NCBI GenBank assembly: GCA_003557765.1
Contig: PWNO01000192.1
Location: 1 to 36,772, forward strand
DNA: 36,772 nt
Reading direction: 5' to 3'
Source of the DNA: Bacteroidales bacterium
Lineage (GTDB): Bacteria; Bacteroidota; Bacteroidia; Bacteroidales; UBA7960
This document shows, in pieces, positions 1-9,934 of the stretch (position 1 is the stretch's first letter; each line of letters starts with the position of its first letter). The position numbers and the translations under genes were made by a program. The notes beneath the pieces are model-generated. The model made no database searches. It had not been told where the DNA came from and worked only from the letters and a program-made list of their open reading frames with translations.

Positions 1-21
1 CAAATCAGTAACACTTTAAAC

Positions 22-40
22 AAAAGGTGCTTCACCTTTT
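22..40 (+). promoter_or_regulatory. Hairpin in the rplJ leader
   Basis: AAAAGGTG (22-29) and CACCTTTT (33-40) form a perfect 8-bp stem with a 3-nt loop, ending 15 nt before the rplJ start. L10(L12)4 commonly autoregulates rplJL through a structured leader, and this could be the last stem of such a leader. The rest of the leader lies outside the window, so the assignment is an inference. A weak terminator is unlikely because the stem sits right at the start codon. Confidence 0.4.
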
Positions 41-55
41 AAAGATGTTTATTTT

Positions 56-589
56 ATGAAAAGTAGAGACGAAAAATATCAGATTATTGAATCGCTTACC
101 GAAAAACTCAAGGCCAGCGATGTCATTTATCTGACAGATACTTCCGACCTGAACGTGGAAACAATTAACAACCTGAGAAGGCTTTGTTTTCGCAGAAATG
201 TGCAGATGGAAGTGGTGAAAAACACCTTGTTGAAGAAGGCCATGGAGAAGAGTGAGAAAAACCTGGAACCTCTGTATGAGACCCTGGCCGGCCCCACTTC
301 CGTGATGCTTTCTGACACCGGCAACATTCCGGCAAAACTGATCAAGGAATTCCAGAAAGCCCGCAAACTTGAAAAACCAGTGATCAAGGGTGCCTATGTG
401 GAGGAATCTATCTACATTGGCGCAGATCAGCTGGATGTGCTTGTCAGGATCAAGTCGAAAGAAGAACTGATCGGCGATGTGATCGGACTGTTGCAATCAC
501 CAGCCACAAACGTGCTCTCTGCCCTGCAATCGGGCGGTAACACCTTGTCTGGCCTGGTCAAAACGCTTTCCGAAAAAGAAGAAAGCTGA
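56..589 (+). CDS. rplJ: 50S ribosomal protein L10
   Basis: This 177-residue protein matches L10 in length and order. The N-terminal rRNA-binding domain begins MKSRDEKYQIIESL and continues through a typical segment, VVKNTLLKKAME. A central GPTSVMLS stretch follows, and the helical C-terminal tail is the docking site for L7/L12 dimers. L10 forms the base of the ribosomal stalk that recruits translation GTPases. The ATG at 56 gives the usual N-terminus. rplL follows after 58 nt and then rpoB and rpoC, the standard bacterial order, so co-transcription is expected. A small hairpin just upstream may belong to an autoregulatory leader. Nothing in the protein looks unusual. Confidence 0.97.
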   Translation: MKSRDEKYQIIESLTEKLKASDVIYLTDTSDLNVETINNLRRLCFRRNVQMEVVKNTLLKKAMEKSEKNLEPLYETLAGPTSVMLSDTGNIPAKLIKEFQKARKLEKPVIKGAYVEESIYIGADQLDVLVRIKSKEELIGDVIGLLQSPATNVLSALQSGGNTLSGLVKTLSEKEES

Positions 590-647
590 ATTTAATCGTT
601 TATCATCAATTTTTGAAAAGTAAAACCCCAATTAAAACAATAAGAAA

Positions 648-1028
648 ATGGCAGATTTGAAAGATTTTGCAGAAAAGTTGGTTAACCTGACCGTGAAAGA
701 GGTTAGTGAGTTGGCAGAGATTTTAAAAGAAGAATATGGCATTGAGCCCGCAGCTGCTGCGCCTGTTGCTGTTGCAGCCGGTGGTGGTGAAGGCGGTGGC
801 GAAGCCGCTGAGGAAAAGACTGAATTTGATGTGATCCTCAAGGCTCCTGGTTCTTCAAAGCTGGCAGTGGTCAAGCTGGTGAAAGAATTGACCAGCCTCG
901 GACTGAAAGAGTCCAAGGAATTGGTAGACGGTGCGCCAAAACCCATCAAAGAAGGAGTTACAAAAGACGAAGCCGAGTCGCTGAAAAAACAGCTTGACGA
1001 AGCTGGAGCAGAGGTGGAGATAAAGTAA
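648..1028 (+). CDS. rplL: 50S ribosomal protein L7/L12
   Basis: The 126-residue acidic protein has the three-part L7/L12 build. Residues 1-32 are the helical dimerisation domain that binds L10. Residues about 33-56 are a flexible Ala/Gly hinge. Residues about 57-126 are the globular domain, with the conserved run [18 protein letters not shown] that contacts elongation factors. The ATG at 648 follows an A-rich stretch, not a clear Shine-Dalgarno site, as is normal in Bacteroidota. It lies between rplJ and rpoB, and a long hairpin in the following gap probably sets the ratio of stalk protein to RNA polymerase. Confidence 0.97.
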   Translation: MADLKDFAEKLVNLTVKEVSELAEILKEEYGIEPAAAAPVAVAAGGGEGGGEAAEEKTEFDVILKAPGSSKLAVVKLVKELTSLGLKESKELVDGAPKPIKEGVTKDEAESLKKQLDEAGAEVEIK

Positions 1029-1046
1029 GTTTGCAATTACTACCCC

Positions 1047-1101
1047 ATAAAGATTAGACTTCTGCCGAATGCTATATTCGCTGTAGAAGTCTGATCTTTA
1101 T
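1047..1101 (+). promoter_or_regulatory. Long hairpin between rplL and rpoB (attenuator or processing site)
   Basis: Arms 1047-1063 and 1085-1101 form a 17-bp stem with a single G-U pair. A second 5-bp stem (CGAAT 1066-1070 with ATTCG 1076-1080) sits inside the loop. The only T-rich tract nearby (about 1118-1129) starts some 17 nt after the stem, so this is not a textbook intrinsic terminator. In E. coli the same gap carries an attenuator and an RNase III site that lower rpoBC expression relative to rplJL. By position and shape this hairpin is a good candidate for that role. Confidence 0.65.
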
Positions 1102-1158
1102 TACACGATATCCTGTTCTTCTTTTTTTTAGCTTTTAGTAACTTCAAACCTTCATACC

Positions 1159-4100
1159 TTGGCAGCAAAACAAAAACACGCAGAAAGGGTCAATTTCGGA
1201 ACAGTTACTGCCCATTTTGATTATCCCGATTTTCTCGAAATTCAGATAAAGTCCTTCCAGGACTTTTTCCAGTTAGAGACCACTCCCGAAAACCGGAAAA
1301 ACGAAGGGCTTTTCAAAGTGTTCAGTGAGAACTTTCCGATTTCCGATGCAAGAAACAATTTTGTCCTGGAGTTTCTTGATTATTTTATTGATCCACCGAA
1401 ATATTCCATCCAGGAGTGTATTGAAAGAGGACTCACTTACAGTGTCCCTTTAAAAGCAAAGTTGAAGCTTTATTGTACTGATCCCGAGCATGAGGATTTT
1501 GAAACCATCATACAGGATGTTTACCTGGGCACTATTCCCTATATGACACCACGGGGTACATTCCTGATCAATGGTGCTGAAAGGGTGGTGGTGTCACAGT
1601 TGCATCGTTCACCTGGAGTCTTCTTTGGCACCAGTGTTCACGCCAATGGTACCCAGCTGTACAGCGCCCGTATCATCCCCTTTAAAGGCTCCTGGATAGA
1701 GTTTGCAACCGATATCAACAGCGTGATGTACGCTTATATCGATCGCAAAAAAAAGTTGCCTGTTACAACCCTGTTGAGGGCAATCGGCTTTGAAACGGAT
1801 AAGGAGATCCTGGAAATCTTTGACCTTGCCGATGAGGTGAAAGTGACCAAAACAGGCCTAAAAAAGTATGTCGGAAGGAAGCTGGCAGCCCGGGTGCTCA
1901 GGTCATGGGTGGAGGATTTTGTGGATGAAGATACCGGTGAAGTGGTGTCCATCGAACGTACTGAGGTGATCATTGACAGGGAAACGGTACTTGAAAACGA
2001 GCACATTGAACAAATCCTGGATGCAGGTGTCAAAAATATTATCCTGCATAAGGAAGGACTGAATGTAAATGACTATATCCTTGTATATAACACCCTCCAG
2101 AAAGATACTACCAACTCCGAAAAGGAAGCGGTTGAGTTTATTTACCGCTTGCTGCGCAACGCCGATCCGCCTGATGATGAGACGGCGCGGAGTATGATCG
2201 AAAAGCTTTTCTTCTCGGATAAGCGCTACGATTTGGGTGATGTTGGTCGCTACCGAATTAACAGAAAGCTTAACCTGGACACCCCCATGGATGTGAAGGT
2301 GCTTACCAGGGAAGACATCATCCGCATCGTGAAGTATCTGATCGAACTGGTTAATGCCAAAGCCGATGTAGACGATATTGACCACTTGAGCAATAGACGT
2401 GTACGTACGGTTGGAGAACAGCTTTATGCGCAGTTCGGTGTAGGTCTTGCCCGTATGGCACGGACCATCCGTGAACGTATGAATGTGCGCGACAACGAAG
2501 TGTTTGCCCCCACCGACCTGATCAATGCAAAAACATTGTCGTCAGTAATCAACTCCTTCTTTGGCACCAACCAGCTGTCGCAATTTATGGATCAGACCAA
2601 CCCGCTTGCGGAGATTACTCATAAGCGGCGGATGTCAGCGCTTGGTCCAGGAGGACTCTCGCGGGAACGAGCTGGTTTTGAGGTACGCGACGTGCATTTT
2701 ACGCATTATGGAAGGCTTTGTACAATTGAAACACCCGAAGGGCCGAATATCGGACTGATCTCTTCGCTATGCGTTTATGCCAAAGTGAATGAACTGGGAT
2801 TTATTGAAACCCCATACTTTAAGGTCGACAATGGGAAGGTAAAACACGATGACGGACCTATGTATCTCTCTGCAGAAGAAGAAGAAACAGAGATCATCTC
2901 CCAGTCGAACGTACCTTTGAATAAAGATGGCTCTTTCGTAGAAGACCGCATTAAGGTGCGCTACCAGGCAGACTATCCGATCGTAGAGCCGGAACAAATC
3001 AACCTGATGGATGTGGGGCCTAACCAGATCGCCTCCATAGCTGCTTCTTTGATCCCCTTCCTGGAGCATGATGATGCCAACAGGGCGTTGATGGGAAGTA
3101 ACATGATGCGCCAGGCTGTTCCCTTGATCAAACCGGAAGTTCCCATCGTAGGCACCGGACTTGAAAAACGGGTGGCCAACGATTCCAGGGTGTTGCTGCA
3201 TGCTGAGGGCGAAGGCACCGTAGAATATGTGGATGCCGACTCCATCGTGATCAAATATGCACGGTCGGAAGAGGAACGACTGGTGAGCTTTGAAGATGAT
3301 GTCAAGACGTATGAGCTGACAAAATTTGCCAAGACCAACCAGAATACCTGTTTGAGCCTAAAGCCGATTGTCACAAAAGGGCAGCGGGTCAGTAAAGGAC
3401 AGTTGCTATGCGAAGGTTATGCCACACAGAATGGGGAGCTTGCTCTTGGACGAAACCTGAAAGTGGCTTTCATGCCCTGGAAAGGGTATAACTTTGAGGA
3501 TGCCATTGTGGTATCTGAAAAGATCGTCCATGACGACATGTTCACTTCCATTCACATCGAAGAATTTTCACTGGACGTACGTGACACCAAGCGTGGTGCG
3601 GAAGAGCTCACCAGCGACATTCCCAACGTCAGTGCCGATGCCATCAAAGATCTTGATGAGAATGGGTTGATCCGCATTGGTGCTGAAGTGAATGAGGGCG
3701 ATATACTTATCGGTAAGATCACCCCGAAGGGTGAAACTGACCCGACACCTGAAGAAAAACTGCTGCGTGCCATCTTTGGAGATAAGGCCGGCGATGTGAA
3801 AGATGCCTCCCTGAAGGCACCGCCCGCCACCAAAGGCGTGATCGTAGATAAAAAACTGTTTTCAAGGGTAATCAAAGACCGTAAGGCAAAAACAAAAGAG
3901 AAGGCATTTATCGAAAAACTTGATGAAGAGTTTAGCCAGAAAGCCGATGAACTGCGGTCGAAGCTGGTCGACAAGCTTATTGTACTTGTCTCCGGTAAGA
4001 CCTCACAGGGGGTGACAAACAGCTTGAAAGAATCTGTAGTTCCCAAGGGAACCAAGTTTACACAAAAGATTCTGCACGGCCTGGATTACAACACGATAAA

Positions 4101-4971
4101 TCCCAACAACTGGACAACCGATAAGAAGAAAAACCAGCTGATCAAAGAGCTGCTGCACAATTATTCCATTGAGTATAAAGATCTTCTGGGTAACCACAAT
4201 CGGCGCAAGTTTACTGCCAGTGTGGGAGATGAATTGCCAACCGGTATCGTACAGCTTGCCAAGGTATACATGGCCAAGAAACGCAAGTTGAAAGTAGGTG
4301 ACAAGATGGCAGGACGTCACGGCAATAAAGGCATTGTGGCGAAAATTGTTCGCCAGGAAGATATGCCCTTTTTGTCTGACGGTACACCGGTCGACATTGT
4401 CCTGAATCCGCTGGGTGTTCCATCCAGAATGAACCTCGGCCAGATTTATGAGACAGTGCTGGGATGGGCAGGTGAAAAGCTCGGCATGACATTCGCCACG
4501 CCAATTTTTGATGGTGCCAATATTGATCAGATCAATGGATACCTTAACGAGGCAGGGCTTCCGGAGAATGGAAAGGTGCACCTGTATGACGGAGGCACCG
4601 GAGAGCGTTTTGACCAGCCTGCCACAGTAGGTGTGATCTATATGCTTAAGTTGGGCCATATGGTGGATGACAAGATGCACGCACGGTCTATTGGGCCTTA
4701 TTCACTGATCACGCAGCAACCTCTTGGAGGTAAGGCACAGTTTGGTGGTCAGCGGTTTGGTGAGATGGAGGTGTGGGCCCTGGAAGCCTTTGGTGCTGCC
4801 AATGTCTTGCAGGAGATCCTTACGGTGAAATCCGATGATGTCATTGGAAGGGCCAAAACATATGAGTCCCTCGTGAAGGGAGAAAACATGCCCATCCCTG
4901 GCGTTCCTGAGTCTTTCAACGTGCTGGTACACGAGCTCAGAGGACTTGGTCTCAATATTACCTTCGACTGA
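1159..4971 (+). CDS. rpoB: DNA-directed RNA polymerase beta subunit (TTG start)
   Basis: The 1270-residue protein is a complete RpoB. The rifampicin-binding region is clear: [20 protein letters not shown] is followed by SALGPGG, with the wild-type D, H and S at the classical resistance positions. [11 protein letters not shown] follows, and the C-terminal clamp and switch segments include [14 protein letters not shown] and [20 protein letters not shown]. The start is TTG at 1159. An in-frame TAG lies at 1129-1131 and no ATG lies between it and the conserved N-terminus ([17 protein letters not shown]). Residue 522 is Thr where E. coli has Pro564. rpoC follows after 57 nt. The family call is certain; the start codon is inferred from the absence of alternatives. 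Confidence 0.98.
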   Translation: MAAKQKHAERVNFGTVTAHFDYPDFLEIQIKSFQDFFQLETTPENRKNEGLFKVFSENFPISDARNNFVLEFLDYFIDPPKYSIQECIERGLTYSVPLKAKLKLYCTDPEHEDFETIIQDVYLGTIPYMTPRGTFLINGAERVVVSQLHRSPGVFFGTSVHANGTQLYSARIIPFKGSWIEFATDINSVMYAYIDRKKKLPVTTLLRAIGFETDKEILEIFDLADEVKVTKTGLKKYVGRKLAARVLRSWVEDFVDEDTGEVVSIERTEVIIDRETVLENEHIEQILDAGVKNIILHKEGLNVNDYILVYNTLQKDTTNSEKEAVEFIYRLLRNADPPDDETARSMIEKLFFSDKRYDLGDVGRYRINRKLNLDTPMDVKVLTREDIIRIVKYLIELVNAKADVDDIDHLSNRRVRTVGEQLYAQFGVGLARMARTIRERMNVRDNEVFAPTDLINAKTLSSVINSFFGTNQLSQFMDQTNPLAEITHKRRMSALGPGGLSRERAGFEVRDVHFTHYGRLCTIETPEGPNIGLISSLCVYAKVNELGFIETPYFKVDNGKVKHDDGPMYLSAEEEETEIISQSNVPLNKDGSFVEDRIKVRYQADYPIVEPEQINLMDVGPNQIASIAASLIPFLEHDDANRALMGSNMMRQAVPLIKPEVPIVGTGLEKRVANDSRVLLHAEGEGTVEYVDADSIVIKYARSEEERLVSFEDDVKTYELTKFAKTNQNTCLSLKPIVTKGQRVSKGQLLCEGYATQNGELALGRNLKVAFMPWKGYNFEDAIVVSEKIVHDDMFTSIHIEEFSLDVRDTKRGAEELTSDIPNVSADAIKDLDENGLIRIGAEVNEGDILIGKITPKGETDPTPEEKLLRAIFGDKAGDVKDASLKAPPATKGVIVDKKLFSRVIKDRKAKTKEKAFIEKLDEEFSQKADELRSKLVDKLIVLVSGKTSQGVTNSLKESVVPKGTKFTQKILHGLDYNTINPNNWTTDKKKNQLIKELLHNYSIEYKDLLGNHNRRKFTASVGDELPTGIVQLAKVYMAKKRKLKVGDKMAGRHGNKGIVAKIVRQEDMPFLSDGTPVDIVLNPLGVPSRMNLGQIYETVLGWAGEKLGMTFATPIFDGANIDQINGYLNEAGLPENGKVHLYDGGTGERFDQPATVGVIYMLKLGHMVDDKMHARSIGPYSLITQQPLGGKAQFGGQRFGEMEVWALEAFGAANVLQEILTVKSDDVIGRAKTYESLVKGENMPIPGVPESFNVLVHELRGLGLNITFD

Positions 4972-5028
4972 TCTCAATGCGTCAGTCCTGAATTAAAATC
5001 AACTACGTTCTTTAACAAATAAGAATAT

Positions 5029-8000
5029 ATGGCTTTCAGAAAAGAATCCAATGTCAAAAGCAACTTCTCCAATATTACCATCAGCCTGGCTTCTCCTGAG
5101 TCAATCCTGGAACGGTCACACGGGGAGGTGCTGAAACCGGAGACCATAAACTATCGTACATACAAGCCTGAACGTGATGGGTTGTTTTGCGAACGAATTT
5201 TTGGTCCGGTGAAGGACTGGGAGTGTCATTGTGGCAAATATAAGCGCATTCGTTATAAAGGCATCGTTTGTGACCGGTGTGGTGTGGAAGTCACCGAAAA
5301 GAAGGTACGTCGTGAACGCATGGGGCATATCAAACTTGTGGTACCTGTAGCACACATCTGGTTTTTCCGCACCTTGCCCAACAAAATCGGCTATTTGCTG
5401 GGCTTGCCATCTAAGAAGCTGGATCAGATCATCTATTATGAGCGCTATGTGGTGATCAATCCCGGTGCCAAGGCTGACGAACTCAACTTCATGGATTTTC
5501 TTACCGAGGAAGAATATTTTAATGCCCTGGAATCCATTCCTATGGAAAACCAGATGCTTGAAGAAGATGATCCCAATAAGTTTGTGGCCAAGATGGGTGC
5601 TGATGCCCTGAAGGAATTGCTGATGAAGTTGGATCTTGATCAGCTTTCCTATGACCTTAGGCACAAAGCAAACACGGAGACATCCCAGCAGCGCAAAGCG
5701 GATGCACTCAAACGCCTGCAGGTGGTGGAGGCTTTCCGTGATGCGCAAAAAACGATTGAGAACCGTCCCGACTGGATGATTGTAGATGTGGTGCCTGTTA
5801 TTCCGCCGGAGCTGCGGCCGCTTGTGCCGTTGGATGGCGGCCGTTTTGCCACCAGTGACCTCAATGACCTTTATCGCCGTGTGATCATCCGTAACAACCG
5901 ACTCAAGCGGCTCATGGAGATCAAGGCCCCAGATGTCATCCTCCGTAATGAAAAGAGAATGTTGCAGGAAGCCGTAGACTCCCTTTTTGACAATTCGAGG
6001 AAGACCAATGCGGTAAAGACCGAGTCAAACAGGCCGTTGAAATCTCTTTCTGACAGCCTGAAAGGCAAGCAGGGACGTTTTCGTCAGAACCTGCTTGGTA
6101 AGCGCGTCGACTATTCTGCGCGATCAGTCATCGTGGTGGGTCCGGAATTGGGCTTGCATGAATGCGGTATTCCCAAAGAGATGGCCTCAGAGCTGTTTAA
6201 GCCCTTTATCATCAGGAAGATGCTGGAGCGAGGCATCGTCAAGACCGTAAAGTCTGCCAAAAAAATTGTTGACAGGAAGGATCCTGTAGTATGGGATATT
6301 CTGGAAAATGTGTTAAAAGGGCATCCTGTATTGTTAAACCGCGCTCCCACTTTGCACAGGCTGGGTATACAAGCATTCCAACCTAAGCTGATTGAGGGTA
6401 AGGCCATTCAGCTGCATCCCCTGGTCTGTACGGCGTTTAATGCCGACTTTGATGGAGACCAGATGGCTGTTCATTTGCCGCTGGGCAACGCCGCAATCCT
6501 GGAAGCCCAGCTCCTGATGCTGGCCTCTCACAACATCCTTAACCCGGCAAACGGTGCACCGATTGCCGTTCCTTCGCAAGACATGGTACTTGGCCTCTAC
6601 TATATGACCAAAGGCAGGAAGAGTACCAAAGCACATCCCGTCAAGGGAGAAGGGCTGACATTCTATGGCACGGAAGAGGTGATCATTGCGCACAACGAAG
6701 GGCGCGCAGACCTGCATGCCGTGATCAAAGTCAGGGTGCCTGTAAAAGAAAAGGGCAAGCTCGTTGATAAAATCGTGGAAACAACCGTGGGCCGTGTGCT
6801 TTTCAACACGGTGATTCCGGAAGACTATGGCTTTGTCAATAAATTGCTCACAAAGAAAGCCCTCCGTGATGTCATTGGCGGCATCATGAAAGAGACAGGC
6901 ATTTCCCGTACATCCAAATTCCTTGATGACATTAAGGACCTTGGTTTTGAGCTGGCATTTCGTGGTGGTCTTTCCTTTAACCTGGGCGACATTATTGTGC
7001 CTGAGGAGAAGCAGATCCTGATCAACCAGGCCGACACACAGGTTGAAGAGGTCCGGGGCAACTACAGCATGGGCTTTATCACCAACACCGAGCGGTATAA
7101 CCAGATCATTGACATCTGGACCCATACCAATGCGAAGCTGACTAAGGTGCTGATCGATAAAACCACTGCAGACAACCAAGGGTTTAATCCCGTATATATG
7201 ATGCTGGATTCTGGTGCCAGGGGATCCAAGGAACAGATCCGTCAGCTGTACGGTATGCGTGGTCTTATGGCAAAACCACAAAAGTCGGGGGCAAAAGGTG
7301 CCGAAATTATTGAAAACCCCATTCTTTCTAACTTCAAGGAAGGCCTTACCGTGCTTGAGTACTTCATTTCGACACACGGTGCACGTAAAGGTCTGGCGGA
7401 TACCGCCCTCAAGACCGCCGATGCCGGTTACCTTACCAGGCGTCTCGTGGATGTAGCGCAGGACGTGATCATCAACGAAAAGGATTGCGGCACCTTGCGT
7501 GGACTTACCGCTACGGCATTAAAGAACAATGAGGAGACGGTAGAAACACTTTATGACCGCATCCTTGGTCGTAACTCCCTGCATGATATCTACCATCCTA
7601 CTTCCGGCAACCTGATCGTCAAGGCCGGTGATGAGATCACGGAAGAAATCGCAGAGTTTGTTGAAGACTCACCCATTGAAGCAGTGGAAATCCGTTCGGT
7701 GCTGACCTGTGAATCGAAAACAGGGGTGTGTGCCAAATGTTATGGGCGCAACCTGGCCACCGGCCGCATGGTACAGAAGGGTGAATCTGTTGGTGTCATC
7801 GCTGCACAGTCTATTGGGGAGCCCGGAACCCAGCTTACACTGCGTACTTTCCACGTAGGTGGTACGGCATCCAACATCGCAACAGCGTCTAAAATCAATG
7901 CCAAATATGGCGGTGTGCTCGAAATCGACGAGCTCAGAGCTGTTCCCTTCACCAATGATGAAGGAAGGTCGTACCATGTTGTCATCGGACGCTCTGCTGA

Positions 8001-9333
8001 GATGCGCATCATAGACAAGAACACCCAGATGGTGCTTACCAGTCAGAACATCCCTTATGGGGCCAACTTGTATTATAAGGATGGTGATGAGGTGAAGAGT
8101 GGTGAGCTGATTTGTGAATGGGATCCTTACAACGCAGTTATCGTGACGGATAAACCCGGTAAGGTGGTATACAACAACATGAAAGAGGGAACCACTTACC
8201 GGACGGACTCTGATGAGCAGACGGGTTATTATGAAAAGGTTATCATTGACTCCAAGGATAAGTCGCGTAACCCTTCACTAAGCATTGTGAACAAGGAGGG
8301 CAAGGTGGAGCGTGTGTATGACATGCCGGTGGGTGCGCATGTGGTGATCAACGAAGAAAAGGAAGTGAAGCCAGGTAGAATCATTGCCAAGATTCCTCGT
8401 GCAGTAGGCAAATCTGGCGATATCACCGGTGGTTTACCGCGGATCACGGAGCTTTTTGAAGCCCGTAACCCATCTGATCCGGCTGTTGTTTCCGAGATTG
8501 ACGGTGTCGTCTCCTTTGGCAAAAAGATCAAGCGTGGAAACCGGGAGGTGATCATCACATCCAAGACAGGTGATGAAAAACGCTACCTGGTGCCATTAAC
8601 CAAGCAGATCCTGGCACAGGAAAACGACTTTGTGAAGGCGGGAACACCTCTGTCTGACGGTCCGATCACTCCTGCTGACATCCTGGCGATTAAGGGTCCC
8701 ACTGCCGTTCAGGAGTATATCGTGAACGAGGTTCAGGAGGTTTATCGCCTGCAGGGTGTAAAAATCAATGACAAGCATTTTGAGATTATCGTGCGCCAGA
8801 TGATGCGCAAGGTGGTGATTGAAGATCCGGGCGACACGCGTTTCCTTGAGAATGAGATCGTCAACAAGGTCGAATTCATGGAAGAGAATGACAGCCTCTT
8901 TGGCCAGAAAGTGGTTGAAGAGCCTGGTGATTCTTCACTCAAACCCGGTCAGATCATTACGGCCCGCAAGCTGCGCGACGAAAATTCAATGCTCCGTCGC
9001 AAGGATAAGAATCTTGTGGAGGCCCGGGATGCCAGGGGTGCTACAGCACGCCAGCAACTTCAGGGTATTACCAAGGCATCCCTGCAGACCAAGAGCTTTA
9101 TTTCGGCCGCCTCATTTCAGGAAACCACCAAGGTGCTCACGGATGCGGCTGTCAATGCCAAGACAGACAAACTGAATGGCTTGAAGGAAAATGTGATCGT
9201 TGGTCATCAGATCCCAGCAGGAACAGGGTTGCGTGAATATGACAAGATCATCGTAGGCTCCATGGAAGAATATGAATTGCTGATGGCATCCAAGGAAGAA
9301 GCCAAAAAAACAGTCCAGAAAGCGGAAGAGTAG
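5029..9333 (+). CDS. rpoC: DNA-directed RNA polymerase beta' subunit
   Basis: The 1434-residue protein is full length. Residues C66, C68, C81 and C84 form the N-terminal zinc site. The catalytic magnesium loop NADFDGDQM is at 471-479. The lid, rudder and bridge-helix regions follow, and the second zinc site includes the [12 protein letters not shown] stretch. The trigger-loop region contains [16 protein letters not shown], and the C-terminus is Lys/Glu-rich. It forms the polymerase active site together with RpoB. The ATG at 5029 gives the usual MAFRKES-type N-terminus. A 10-bp hairpin follows the gene, then the DUF3467 gene. No insertion or break is seen. Confidence 0.98.
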   Translation: MAFRKESNVKSNFSNITISLASPESILERSHGEVLKPETINYRTYKPERDGLFCERIFGPVKDWECHCGKYKRIRYKGIVCDRCGVEVTEKKVRRERMGHIKLVVPVAHIWFFRTLPNKIGYLLGLPSKKLDQIIYYERYVVINPGAKADELNFMDFLTEEEYFNALESIPMENQMLEEDDPNKFVAKMGADALKELLMKLDLDQLSYDLRHKANTETSQQRKADALKRLQVVEAFRDAQKTIENRPDWMIVDVVPVIPPELRPLVPLDGGRFATSDLNDLYRRVIIRNNRLKRLMEIKAPDVILRNEKRMLQEAVDSLFDNSRKTNAVKTESNRPLKSLSDSLKGKQGRFRQNLLGKRVDYSARSVIVVGPELGLHECGIPKEMASELFKPFIIRKMLERGIVKTVKSAKKIVDRKDPVVWDILENVLKGHPVLLNRAPTLHRLGIQAFQPKLIEGKAIQLHPLVCTAFNADFDGDQMAVHLPLGNAAILEAQLLMLASHNILNPANGAPIAVPSQDMVLGLYYMTKGRKSTKAHPVKGEGLTFYGTEEVIIAHNEGRADLHAVIKVRVPVKEKGKLVDKIVETTVGRVLFNTVIPEDYGFVNKLLTKKALRDVIGGIMKETGISRTSKFLDDIKDLGFELAFRGGLSFNLGDIIVPEEKQILINQADTQVEEVRGNYSMGFITNTERYNQIIDIWTHTNAKLTKVLIDKTTADNQGFNPVYMMLDSGARGSKEQIRQLYGMRGLMAKPQKSGAKGAEIIENPILSNFKEGLTVLEYFISTHGARKGLADTALKTADAGYLTRRLVDVAQDVIINEKDCGTLRGLTATALKNNEETVETLYDRILGRNSLHDIYHPTSGNLIVKAGDEITEEIAEFVEDSPIEAVEIRSVLTCESKTGVCAKCYGRNLATGRMVQKGESVGVIAAQSIGEPGTQLTLRTFHVGGTASNIATASKINAKYGGVLEIDELRAVPFTNDEGRSYHVVIGRSAEMRIIDKNTQMVLTSQNIPYGANLYYKDGDEVKSGELICEWDPYNAVIVTDKPGKVVYNNMKEGTTYRTDSDEQTGYYEKVIIDSKDKSRNPSLSIVNKEGKVERVYDMPVGAHVVINEEKEVKPGRIIAKIPRAVGKSGDITGGLPRITELFEARNPSDPAVVSEIDGVVSFGKKIKRGNREVIITSKTGDEKRYLVPLTKQILAQENDFVKAGTPLSDGPITPADILAIKGPTAVQEYIVNEVQEVYRLQGVKINDKHFEIIVRQMMRKVVIEDPGDTRFLENEIVNKVEFMEENDSLFGQKVVEEPGDSSLKPGQIITARKLRDENSMLRRKDKNLVEARDARGATARQQLQGITKASLQTKSFISAASFQETTKVLTDAAVNAKTDKLNGLKENVIVGHQIPAGTGLREYDKIIVGSMEEYELLMASKEEAKKTVQKAEE

Positions 9334-9360
9334 ATTGGCTGACAGATAATCGAATTGTAT

Positions 9361-9390
9361 CGGGGCATGACGCACGGCTGTCATGCCCCG
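9361..9390 (+). terminator. Hairpin after rpoC
   Basis: CGGGGCATGA (9361-9370) pairs perfectly with TCATGCCCCG (9381-9390), leaving a 10-nt loop. There is no T-run directly after it. It may be a partial terminator or an mRNA 3' end that allows some read-through into the DUF3467 gene 49 nt downstream. Confidence 0.5.
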
Positions 9391-9438
9391 TATGTTACTA
9401 ACACATTAATCTTACAAAAAAAAGGAAGGAAGTGTTTT

Positions 9439-9753
9439 ATGTCTGAACAAAAAAAAACAGATAAGCAGATCAACATTGAATTGGGAGAAGAAGTATCGGA
9501 AGGTATTTATGCCAACCTGGCCATCATCACCCACTCCAATACGGAGTTTGTGGTAGACTTCGCGCGCATGATGCCTGGGGTTCCCAAAGCCAAGGTAAAG
9601 TCACGCATTGTGCTTACCCCCCAGCACGCCAAGCGGCTGATGAATGCCCTCAGGGACAACATTAACAAGTTTGAATCCATCCATGGGCCCATAAAAGACA
9701 CCAAAGGACCCGGTTTGCCCATGAACCTGGGAGGTCCCGCGGCACAGGCCTGA
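9439..9753 (+). CDS. DUF3467 family protein
   Basis: This 104-residue protein starts at the ATG at 9439 (MSEQKKTDKQ), preceded by an AAGGAAGGAAG stretch that could act as a ribosome-binding site. The reading frame stays open upstream to 9355, but those codons cross the rpoC hairpin and are not protein-like. The body contains NLAIITHSNTEFVVDFARMMPG and a region rich in basic residues around RIVLTPQHAKRLMNAL. This matches DUF3467, a small family without known function that often sits next to rpoC in Bacteroidota. The tail is Gly/Pro-rich (GPGLPMNLGGPAAQA). A link with transcription is suggested only by position. A strong bidirectional terminator follows. Confidence 0.88.
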   Translation: MSEQKKTDKQINIELGEEVSEGIYANLAIITHSNTEFVVDFARMMPGVPKAKVKSRIVLTPQHAKRLMNALRDNINKFESIHGPIKDTKGPGLPMNLGGPAAQA

Positions 9754-9847
9754 GATAGCATTTGCTTTGATATCTGAATCCCCTGTCAATGCATGACATC
9801 TGTCTGTTGCTTATAAGGGGATTGCTGTGAATTATTCGAAACACAGC

Positions 9848-9892
9848 ATGCCCAAAGCGGGTTGCATCCTGGACGCAACCCGCTTTGGGCAT
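9848..9892. terminator. Strong bidirectional terminator between DUF3467 and dnaE2
   Basis: An 18-bp perfect inverted repeat (9848-9865 with 9875-9892) has a 9-nt loop and is followed by ATTATTTT. It lies between two convergent genes, so it probably ends the rpl-rpo transcript on the plus strand and the dinB-dnaE2 transcript on the minus strand. Confidence 0.85.
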
Positions 9893-9934
9893 ATTATTTT
9901 GCCGTGTAACCTGAAGCACCTGTGATCCTGGTAA

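Noticed and set aside
9355..9438. Longer DUF3467 protein from 9355
   Set aside because: The extension crosses the rpoC hairpin; the ATG at 9439 has an AAGGAAGGAAG stretch just upstream and gives the family N-terminus.
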